Assembly (NCBI GenBank): GCA_018883625.1
Contig: JAHLFV010000062.1
Coordinates: 1 to 5,071 of the forward strand
Direction of reading: 5' to 3'
From: Candidatus Treponema excrementipullorum
Lineage (GTDB): Bacteria > Spirochaetota > Spirochaetia > Treponematales > Treponemataceae
Length of the DNA: 5,071 bases
This document shows, piece by piece, positions 1 to 4,680 of the stretch. A model generated the notes under the pieces. That model searched no databases. It saw only the letters and a list, made by a program, of their open reading frames with translations, and was not told the DNA's origin. Within the stretch, counting starts at the first letter, position 1. Each line of letters opens with the position of its first letter. Made by a program: the position numbers and the translations under genes.

Positions 1-141
1 CTTTCATTGGGTAAGGAAGAGACAATAGACGGTATTACAGACAACTGGGTAGAAGTGGAACTCCAGACTGGTGCAAGAAATCTGGAGGGAGATGTTATAA
101 CAGGAACAGTTGGCTGGTGCTTCGGTGGCTATTTAAAGTAG
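1..141 (+). CDS. SH3-domain protein, C-terminal end (partial)
   Basis: This is the last 46 codons of a gene that begins before the window, read in frame 1 and ending with TAG at 139-141. The visible tail contains ETIDGITDNWVEVEL, then a spacer with GARNLEGDVITG, and ends TVGWCFGGYLK. That pattern (a short turn, W-V-x-V-E, then T-x-G-W-C-F-G-G-Y-L at the very end) is the C-terminal half of the bacterial SH3-like domain seen in many Treponema exported proteins. Such domains are thought to bind peptidoglycan or other envelope partners; the rest of the protein, including any signal peptide, is outside the window, so its role cannot be named. The last codons (GGCTATTTAAAGTAG) form the first part of the tandem repeat that follows. 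The SH3 assignment rests on recognised pattern and not on a search. Confidence 0.8.
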   Translation, partial: LSLGKEETIDGITDNWVEVELQTGARNLEGDVITGTVGWCFGGYLK

Positions 142-287
142 ATATTAGGGTGTAAAGCCGCCGCGGCTATTTAAGATAAATACTGGGGCATACAGCCGCC
201 GCGGCTACTTAAAGTAAAAACTGGGGTGTAATACCACCTCGGTTATTTGAAGTAGATATTGGGGCATGCCGCAGTGGTTATTTGAAA
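127..287 (+). repeat. Degenerate tandem repeat, 38-bp period
   Basis: Four units and a partial fifth start at 127, 165, 203, 241 and 276 (spacings 38, 38, 38, 35). Each begins GGYTAYTTRARRT and continues into an A/T-rich stretch, a G run (GGG or GGGG) and a C/G-rich end. Units 1 and 2 end in GCCGCCGC and, joined to the next GGCT, form a small hairpin (AGCCG, loop CCG, CGGCT, for example 156-168). Units 1 and 3 carry GGGTGTAA, units 2 and 4 carry GGGGCAT, which suggests a 76-bp double unit was duplicated. The first unit contains the last five codons, including the stop, of the SH3 gene. The array fills most of the 176-bp gap before the next start codon. Confidence 0.85.
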
Positions 288-304
288 TATCCGGCACAAG
301 TCAC

Positions 305-310
305 AAGGAG
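305..310 (+). promoter_or_regulatory. Ribosome-binding site deciding the 318 start
   Basis: AAGGAG lies 7 bases before the ATG at 318, an ideal Shine-Dalgarno position. It decides against the in-frame TTG at 282, which would add 12 residues ahead of an otherwise normal signal peptide and lies at the end of the repeat array. Confidence 0.85.
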
Positions 311-317
311 TAAAACG

Positions 318-1424
318 ATGAAAAAACTACTGACAGTCTTATTTTTAATCACAAGCGCAACTATGTTGTATGCAGAAGCACCCGAGCTTAAGAACATGAT
401 GCCCAACAGCTGGCAAAAAGTAACCCGGCTGACCGAACAGGAAGAAGCGGAGTTTTTAAGTAAAGTTGATTTAAGGGAATATTTCAGAGAAGATGATTAT
501 GCGTATTACAAACAAGGAAGTGTCCTGCTGGAGAAGGAGAAGGTATATACACGAATATACAGAGAAAAATGTAACAGCCTTGAAATATACAGGGTGTTAA
601 GTTCAGAGGTGCCGGTAGAAGAAGCACTTCAAATAACAATAACAGACGGTGTTTATACAGATGAAGAAAAGGAGCTTTTCCTAAAGAGACCGGCAATTTC
701 AGAGATTGATTTTCTAAAGGACGGGAATATTTACAAATATATAGCTTCAATAGAGTACGGTGCTATATATGGTACGTATCCAGGTTTCAGTTATAACTAC
801 GAAAACATAATGTACAGGGCAAAGAATGCTGAAGATGTAGGTGTTTTTATAACAGAAGATGTGTATGTCTATTTTGATGCAAGAGACAATAACGAGTTCA
901 TGTTTGACAGGTATAAAAACCAAATGATAGGAAATATTGGATGGTGTACTTATTATGAGAGTGTAAAAGATTTGGTTGAATGGGGAGAAGATAAAGCTGA
1001 CAAGATATGGATAGATACCAGTGCTTTTTTGATTGATGACATGAAGTGCCCGTTAAAATACTGTATCCAGAACGCCTTTGACGGAAACCCTGCCACAAGT
1101 TATGTAGAGAATACAGAGAATGATATGATAGAAATTATATTGCATATAGGTTATATACCTGATAAGCTGGCTATTATAAACGGGTATGCACAGAATAACA
1201 GTCTGTATAAAAGCAACAACAGGATAAAGACATTTAAGAATCTTTCAGGTCATTATAGGTCTGAACTGGAAGATGACTGTCTGGATTACCAGTATGTACC
1301 GTGGGAAGGAAACGCTGTAATTTCAACAGACATTTATAAAGGCGAACGATATAACGACACCTGTATTGCTGAATTAAACTTTTTATACCACAATGGCTGG
1401 CTGTTTGGAGACCTGAATGAGTGA
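318..1424 (+). CDS. Secreted protein with C-terminal NADase-type glycan-binding domain
   Basis: The 368-residue product begins MKKLLTVLFLITSATMLYA, a typical signal peptide with probable cleavage after A19, so it is exported to the periplasm or beyond; no lipobox cysteine is present. The middle (about 20-230) is an acidic, tyrosine-rich region with no fold I recognise. The C-terminal part (about 235-360) matches the NADase-type glycan-binding, discoidin-like domain common in Treponema: NAFDGNPATSYVE at 252-264, IINGY at 286-290, NNRIKTF at 300-306, and TCIAELNFLYH near the end. In that family the DG-x-P-x-T-x-W/Y segment and the INGY strand are core conserved elements; here Y replaces the more usual W. 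Carbohydrate binding is inferred from the family name and was not shown for this protein. The gene follows an SH3-domain gene in the same direction and may be co-transcribed through the repeat array. Confidence 0.8.
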   Translation: MKKLLTVLFLITSATMLYAEAPELKNMMPNSWQKVTRLTEQEEAEFLSKVDLREYFREDDYAYYKQGSVLLEKEKVYTRIYREKCNSLEIYRVLSSEVPVEEALQITITDGVYTDEEKELFLKRPAISEIDFLKDGNIYKYIASIEYGAIYGTYPGFSYNYENIMYRAKNAEDVGVFITEDVYVYFDARDNNEFMFDRYKNQMIGNIGWCTYYESVKDLVEWGEDKADKIWIDTSAFLIDDMKCPLKYCIQNAFDGNPATSYVENTENDMIEIILHIGYIPDKLAIINGYAQNNSLYKSNNRIKTFKNLSGHYRSELEDDCLDYQYVPWEGNAVISTDIYKGERYNDTCIAELNFLYHNGWLFGDLNE

Positions 1425-1562
1425 CGGAAAAACACGGAACCTTGCAGTCCCATTCTTTACACAGCGGGATAATACATACGTATGGCAAAAACAAATTAAA
1501 GAATTAGTGATACAAAAATGAAATGCGTTTTACCCGTATCCGTCTAAAAGGATTGTTATTCA
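1425..1562 (+). other. Intergenic gap with a 9-codon ORF before the lipoprotein gene
   Basis: This gap holds no convincing promoter or terminator. At 1518-1547 there is a nine-codon reading frame, MKCVLPVSV and stop. Its first bases, ATGAAATGCGT, nearly repeat the first bases of the lipoprotein gene at 1563, ATGAAATGTGT, and its TAA overlaps the purine stretch AAAAGGA (1546-1552) that serves as the ribosome-binding site for that gene. It could be a translated leader, a decayed duplicate of the start region, or chance. I favour chance or a small duplication, because no ribosome-binding site is seen ahead of 1518. Confidence 0.4.
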
Positions 1563-2111
1563 ATGAAATGTGTGTATTACTTTTCGTTACTGTTGGTCTT
1601 TTTTCTCTTTTCATGCAATAATACAGACAAGGTTATTGAGACTACTTGGAATGATTTTGAAAATGAACAGTATGTTTCAGCTATGGAAAAATTCAGCGGA
1701 ATAGCAAAGAAATACAAAAATGATTGGAATAAAGGATATTCCCAAGAATGTCAGGTATTAAGATATTTATATTTTACAGAAAAAATTTCGCAGGAACATT
1801 TTTTAATAGAAATCAAAGCTGTGTACGATTTGTGGTATGCACATAATCCCTCTGAGAAAAAACATTTGATTCCATACGGTTGTACTGTTTATTTATTGGG
1901 TGATGAAAAACAAAGTGTTGCAATCATAAAACAAGTGTACAATGAAAATTGGAAATATAATTTTGAAAATCCGTCTGCTGATGACATACATAATTTCTTT
2001 GCAGGTATTACAACCGGAGCAATCAATAAAGAAGATTATCAAAACACGGTATATGAGTTTTTATTTGATTTGACTGATAAGGAGATAATAAATATTTTTG
2101 TCGGAAATTAA
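1563..2111 (+). CDS. Small TPR-like lipoprotein, unknown function
   Basis: The 182-residue product begins MKCVYYFSLLLVFFLFSC: two basic-side residues, a hydrophobic core and a lipobox-like LFSC with the lipidated cysteine at C18, loose as is usual in spirochaetes. The mature protein would be anchored to a membrane and face the periplasm or surface. Residues 27-52 (TWNDFENEQYVSAMEKFSGIA and onward) have the W-x2-F-x4-Y-x2-A-x3-F spacing of a TPR helix pair, and the rest looks mainly helical, so a short TPR-like or alpha-solenoid fold is likely. There are no catalytic motifs. AAGGA at 1548-1552 lies 10 bases before the ATG. The next gene follows after 50 bp in the same direction, suggesting an operon. 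The gene is visibly more AT-rich than the one before it. I do not recognise a named family. Confidence 0.7.
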   Translation: MKCVYYFSLLLVFFLFSCNNTDKVIETTWNDFENEQYVSAMEKFSGIAKKYKNDWNKGYSQECQVLRYLYFTEKISQEHFLIEIKAVYDLWYAHNPSEKKHLIPYGCTVYLLGDEKQSVAIIKQVYNENWKYNFENPSADDIHNFFAGITTGAINKEDYQNTVYEFLFDLTDKEIINIFVGN

Positions 2112-2161
2112 ATCTACTGTAAAGCCGTATTATAACTTTAAGATATAAGAGAGGTGAAATA

Positions 2162-2719
2162 ATGAAAGTAAATTTTGAATTTAATTTTGAGGAATTGGAT
2201 AACAATGAACTACGGATTAACGGTAGAAGAACAGATTCTTATGGGGTGGCAATGTGGGATAGTATTATCATAAAAAAAGAGTGGATATCCTGGATAATAA
2301 CCACATTGAGAAATCTTACCTATGAGGACTATAACACATGGCAGAGAAGAATCAGAAATGACTATGAAGACTGCAGATTGATTATACGGATATTCCTACG
2401 GGAAAACGATTATTCATTTATTAAAATATTTCCATTTTGGAAGGATGAAGAACGGATAACACCGGCAATTGAAATACCTTATTTATCCTGGAACAAAAGA
2501 TTGCTGATGTCGGAATTCATAGAGCCCTTTTTAGTCGCGTTATCACAATTCCTTACGGAAGAAGAAAGGGGAAAACTGCCGCCCCCCTGGAGTGAGAGGG
2601 AAGAGGAAGAGAAAAAGAAAGGGAAGAGGAAAAGAAAAAAAGACGACCAATCCGACGACGGAAGAATTTCAGTACGGTTTTTAGGCGAAATTGACCCCAG
2701 AGATTATTTCGGGTGGTGA
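2162..2719 (+). CDS. Uncharacterised 185-residue protein with charged Lys/Arg-rich insert
   Basis: The product has no signal peptide or membrane segment and should be cytoplasmic. Residues 1-138 look like a compact alpha/beta domain rich in W, Y and I (strands such as FEFNFEELD near the start and RLIIRIFL at 72-79, helix at 113-132). A proline run PPP at 140-142 leads into an extreme acidic-then-basic stretch at 145-160 (EREEEEKKKGKRKRKK), then a short tail ending ISVRFLGEIDPRDYFGW. The basic patch could bind nucleic acid or another acidic partner, or may be only a flexible linker. A good ribosome-binding site, GAGAGGTG (2149-2156), precedes the ATG. It sits 50 bp after the lipoprotein gene and is probably co-transcribed. 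The size and build would fit an immunity-type or accessory protein, but no toxin gene is visible and I do not assign a function. Confidence 0.65.
   Translation: MKVNFEFNFEELDNNELRINGRRTDSYGVAMWDSIIIKKEWISWIITTLRNLTYEDYNTWQRRIRNDYEDCRLIIRIFLRENDYSFIKIFPFWKDEERITPAIEIPYLSWNKRLLMSEFIEPFLVALSQFLTEEERGKLPPPWSEREEEEKKKGKRKRKKDDQSDDGRISVRFLGEIDPRDYFGW
2594..2643 (+). repeat. 50-nt uninterrupted homopurine tract inside a coding region
   Basis: Every base from 2594 to 2643 is A or G, made up of GAGAGG, AAGAGGAAGAG and AAAGAAAGGGAAGAGG-type blocks. It encodes the charged residues around 145-160 of the 185-residue protein. It is preceded closely by a run of six C (2582-2587) that encodes the prolines. 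Such tracts are slippage-prone and can adopt triplex structures; the reading frame is intact here. Confidence 0.9.
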
Positions 2720-2793
2720 AATAAGAATAGGTTTATCGGTAGCAAAATGAAAAAAAATCAGACATTTTTGGTTGCAGTGTGACCTTATCATTT

Positions 2794-2851
2794 CTGTGAG
2801 GATATCATTCATAACTAGGTAGTCCGTCCCGGATTGATGATATCCTGACAG
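2794..2851. repeat. Long imperfect palindrome with nested hairpin
   Basis: The arms 2794-2808 (CTGTGAGGATATCAT) and 2837-2851 (ATGATATCCTGACAG) pair at 14 of 15 positions; the only mismatch is G2798 against G2847. The 28-base loop contains a second hairpin, TCCG (2823-2826), loop TCC, CGGA (2830-2833), extended by G-T and A-T pairs. It lies 74 bases after the 2719 stop, between that gene and the rearrangement scar. It has no clean T tract on either strand directly after the stem, so it is a poor classical terminator, although the + side is followed by T/A-rich sequence. It may be a terminator-like mRNA 3' stabiliser, a palindromic repeat element, or a protein-binding site. Confidence 0.75.
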
Positions 2852-2895
2852 TTGATATTATATTTTATTGTAATCGATAAAATCAGAATTTAATG

Positions 2896-2924
2896 TTGTT
2901 TTTCCGGTATAATCGATATATAAT
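2896..2924 (+). promoter_or_regulatory. Orphan promoter candidate
   Basis: TTGTTT (2896-2901) and TATAAT (2919-2924) are separated by 17 bp, close to the sigma-70 consensus. A second TATAAT lies at 2908-2913 but lacks a matching -35 box. Transcription would begin near 2931 and run through a ribosome-binding site and start codon at 2957 into the antisense side of the broken DUF1295 gene. Confidence 0.5.
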
Positions 2925-2956
2925 CATTTCTGACTTGCAAATCGGGAGAAATAAGG

Positions 2957-3019
2957 ATGATTAAAGGGGAAATCTATATGAAGCGCTTTTTATTTCCCGG
3001 AACAGCAGGAACCCGCTGA
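2957..3019 (+). pseudogene. Orphan gene start (20 codons) joined to the DUF1295 remnant
   Basis: GGGAG (2944-2948) precedes ATG at 2957, and AAGGGGA (2964-2970) precedes an in-frame ATG at 2978. Both are well-placed ribosome-binding sites, yet the frame stops at 3017-3019 after only MIKGEIYMKRFLFPGTAGTR. From about 2973 onward the sequence is the antisense strand of the DUF1295 fragment. The simplest reading is that a gene on this strand kept its promoter and start but lost its body when the DUF1295 piece was joined here. A translated short peptide cannot be excluded. Confidence 0.35.
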
Positions 3020-3245
3020 GCCGGCAACCGTACACAATAAGCAGAACGCACAACAACAGACATCCCGGCGGCATTCTGCCGGAAAACAGGACCAGCATAA
3101 CGGCACCGCAGCCGGCAACAGAAAAACCGTATCCTACAGAAATAAAATACAGGAATTTGAACCAGCCGGTACCGCTGATTACCGCCGCCGCAAGAAGCAG
3201 CCATAAAATTTCATGAGGTATTATCATATTTCTATCATACCACAT
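2961..3245 (-). pseudogene. DUF1295 / steroid 5-alpha-reductase-like membrane protein, 5' fragment
   Basis: The 94-codon frame encodes three or more hydrophobic segments (about 12-25, 33-54 and 61-72) followed by VYGCRLSGFLLFREIKSASYR at 71-91. The last part (Y-G-x-R-L-x-G-F-L-L-x-R-E-I-K-S-A-S-Y-R) is the conserved N-terminal-side signature of DUF1295 proteins, inner-membrane proteins related to steroid 5-alpha-reductases and isoprenylcysteine methyltransferases, usually about 250-300 residues. Homology stops after R91 (about position 2973), and the frame ends three codons later with FPL and stop. The C-terminal two thirds, with the cofactor-binding part, are absent from the window. The fragment is visibly more GC-rich than its flanks, and the frame before the break is intact, so truncation looks recent. 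The start may be the ATG at 3245 or, given the promoter position, the one at 3227. Confidence 0.75.
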
Positions 3246-3261
3246 AATATAAAGTTATCAA
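3234..3261 (-). promoter_or_regulatory. Promoter of the DUF1295 remnant
   Basis: On the - strand TTGATA (3261-3256) and TATGAT (3239-3234) are 16 bp apart. The predicted transcript start falls near 3227, exactly at the second in-frame ATG, so the message would have no leader; the ATG at 3245 would lie between the two boxes. It diverges from the promoter at 3330-3358. Confidence 0.45.
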
Positions 3262-3329
3262 AATATATTCTGCATCAATAATTTGTATTTCTAAATCACT
3301 GTAAAACAATCGGTATGAAAAATTTAAAT

Positions 3330-3358
3330 TTGACTGTTGAATAAAAAAGTTGTATATT
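3330..3358 (+). promoter_or_regulatory. Near-consensus promoter of the flavoprotein operon
   Basis: TTGACT (3330-3335) and TATATT (3353-3358) are separated by exactly 17 bp, and only six bases lie between the -10 box and the ATG at 3365. The predicted transcript start therefore coincides with the start codon, and no Shine-Dalgarno sequence is present, so the message appears leaderless. Confidence 0.7.
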
Positions 3359-3364
3359 CACTGC

Positions 3365-3874
3365 ATGAATCTAATACTGACAGACAAGCCTTTATCTGAG
3401 GCATTACAAACAGGAAAACATCAATATGTAGATGTTACAAAAGAAAAAATAACCCCCTGTATGGGGTGCTTTGGGTGCTGGACAAAAACACCGGGTAAAT
3501 GTGTTATCAGGGATTCTGCTGTAAAAATTTACCCATTAATTGCCCAAGCGGAAAATGTGCTTTATATCAGCCGGATTGTATATGGATCTTATGATGTGCC
3601 GCTGAAAACGATGTTTGAACGGGCTATTCCTGTCCAGCAGGCTTTTATAAGAATCCATAATAACGAAACACATCATGTCCAACGCTCTGTAACACCAAAA
3701 AAAGCTGTAATAATCGCTTACGGGGCAAAAGATGACGCAGAAAAGGATGTATTCCGGAAATTAGTTTCAAGGAATGCAAATAACATGATATTCACAGAGT
3801 TTGAGGTTATATTTTGTAACGAAGAAGAAGTAGATTCTGTGGCCAAACTGGAGATGGAAAAAAGATGGAATTAG
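3365..3874 (+). CDS. Flavodoxin-family oxidoreductase with compact four-Cys motif
   Basis: The 169-residue product resembles NADPH-dependent FMN reductase/flavodoxin-fold proteins. It starts MNLILTDKPLSEAL, where the canonical phosphate-binding loop G-S-P-R is absent. CMGCFGCWTKTPGKCVIRD at 32-50 has cysteines 32, 35, 38 and 46, a C-x2-C-x2-C-x7-C spacing that fits the compact cysteine motif of iron-sulfur flavoproteins, although many family members without a cluster have similar C-x2-C segments. SRIVYGSYDVPLKTMFERAIP (about 70-90) is the flavin-side strand and helix typical of the family, with YGSYDVPLK replacing the usual P-x-Y. The ATG at 3365 is chosen because the family begins there; a TTG at 3350 would add five residues and lies upstream of the -10 box. 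The next gene overlaps its end by 10 bases. Confidence 0.75.
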   Translation: MNLILTDKPLSEALQTGKHQYVDVTKEKITPCMGCFGCWTKTPGKCVIRDSAVKIYPLIAQAENVLYISRIVYGSYDVPLKTMFERAIPVQQAFIRIHNNETHHVQRSVTPKKAVIIAYGAKDDAEKDVFRKLVSRNANNMIFTEFEVIFCNEEEVDSVAKLEMEKRWN

Positions 3875-4467
3875 CAATAATAAACGGAAGTCCCAGACCG
3901 GGAAAATCGAATTCAAAGAAATACATTCAATCATTTTTAAAATTTTTTAAGAAAGATTGTCCTGTTTTTACTTCAAAGACTGATATGCCTGAGAAGATAT
4001 GGGAAGGAGTAAAAAATGCTACCGACATACTTTTTGTATTCCCTTTGTATGCAGATGGAATTCCCGTATCCCTCCTTAAGTTTTTAAAAACGGCATCTGA
4101 TTTTCCCTCAGCCAAGGGTAAACGTGTTCATGTTTTGATAAACTGCGGTTTTTTTGAAGCACATCAGAACGATACTGCAATGGAAATTATTGATACATTT
4201 TGCAGACAGGAAGGTTTTGTACCGGGTTGCAAGCTCAGCATTGGAAGCGGAGAAGCTATCATGGATTCTCCCTTTGCTTTTATTGCAAAACACAACATTA
4301 AGAAACTTGCAAAAAATATTAAGAATGGAAAAAATACAATCATTTATACTTCAATGCCGTTAACCAGGAAAATGTTCGTAAAAGCTTCTACTTCCTATTG
4401 GCTGTCTCTAGGAAGAAAAAATGGAATAACCAGGGAACAGATGGAAAGCATGGAGATTGAAGGCTGA
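3865..4467 (+). CDS. NADPH-dependent FMN reductase-like flavoprotein
   Basis: The 200-residue product has the full flavodoxin-like signature: first strand and phosphate loop MELAIINGSPRPGKSNSKKY (GSPRPGKSNS at 8-17), a second strand and flavin loop FVFPLYADGIPVSLLKFL at 58-74, and a conserved stretch INCGFFEAHQNDTAMEII at 92-109 followed by FCRQEGFVPG and IGSGE at 126-130. The last 40 residues form a basic helical extension. It should be a soluble cytoplasmic FMN protein using NAD(P)H; the electron acceptor is unknown. The start overlaps the previous stop by 10 bases (ATGGAATTAG), indicating translational coupling, with GGAG at 3853-3856 or just before as a weak ribosome-binding site. Such pairs of small flavoproteins probably act together, here one with cysteines and one with the phosphate loop. 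Function beyond that is inference. Confidence 0.8.
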   Translation: MELAIINGSPRPGKSNSKKYIQSFLKFFKKDCPVFTSKTDMPEKIWEGVKNATDILFVFPLYADGIPVSLLKFLKTASDFPSAKGKRVHVLINCGFFEAHQNDTAMEIIDTFCRQEGFVPGCKLSIGSGEAIMDSPFAFIAKHNIKKLAKNIKNGKNTIIYTSMPLTRKMFVKASTSYWLSLGRKNGITREQMESMEIEG

Positions 4468-4584
4468 AACATACCAAATACATTACGAATAAGGTTTGCT
4501 ACAGATAAAATAATTCTTGCAAAAGCTTACTTCCGGATTTAGACTGCTTTTAACCAGAGTTCATAATGCCACATTGACAAAAAA
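4468..4584. other. Intergenic spacer after the flavoprotein operon
   Basis: I see no gene or promoter here. TTCATAAT occurs at 4560-4567 and again at about 4632-4639, with its inverted copy ATTATGAA at 4603-4610 inside the terminator loop, so alternative pairings of the 3' end are possible. Confidence 0.4.
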
Positions 4585-4621
4585 ACCCTGTGTAAACATT
4601 CAATTATGAATGGCACAGGGT
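4585..4621. terminator. Bidirectional intrinsic terminator between converging genes
   Basis: ACCCTGTG (4585-4592) pairs perfectly with CACAGGGT (4614-4621). Inside, CATTCA (4597-4602) pairs with TGAATG (4607-4612) around a four-base ATTA loop. On the - strand the stem is followed by seven T (seven A at 4579-4585 on +), which makes a strong terminator for rfbD. On the + strand it is followed only by GATTTTAAT, so it is a weaker terminator for the flavoprotein operon. Confidence 0.85.
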
Positions 4622-4680
4622 GATTTTAATATTCATAATACCTGGATATAAAGAATTGAATCAAAACATTATCAGATAAC

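Noticed and set aside
127..287. Possible CRISPR array because of regular 38-bp units
   Set aside because: There are no unique spacers; the units are directly adjacent and degenerate, and no cas gene is visible.
1456..1482. Promoter-like TTTACA followed by TACGTA before the lipoprotein gene
   Set aside because: The spacer is only 15 bp and the -10 match is poor, so I do not call it.
484..1494. Reading frames of 66-88 codons on the - strand
   Set aside because: They are antisense to the secreted protein gene at 318-1424, which has a ribosome-binding site, signal peptide and recognisable domain; their translations look noncoding.
2747..2782. Eleven-codon ORF MKKNQTFLVAV
   Set aside because: It has no good ribosome-binding site and stops before a signal peptide or any domain is complete; it is likely chance.
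2794..2851. Possible integron attC site, since some treponemes carry chromosomal integrons
   Set aside because: The outer ends lack the RYYYAAC and GTTRRRY core sites, and no integrase or cassette series is visible.
2974..3204. Second - strand frame of 76 codons
   Set aside because: It overlaps the DUF1295 frame in a different phase and shows no membrane pattern or family motif.
3927..4363. Frames of 61-69 codons on both strands within the second flavoprotein gene
   Set aside because: They lie inside a well-supported FMN reductase-like gene and have no ribosome-binding sites or motifs.
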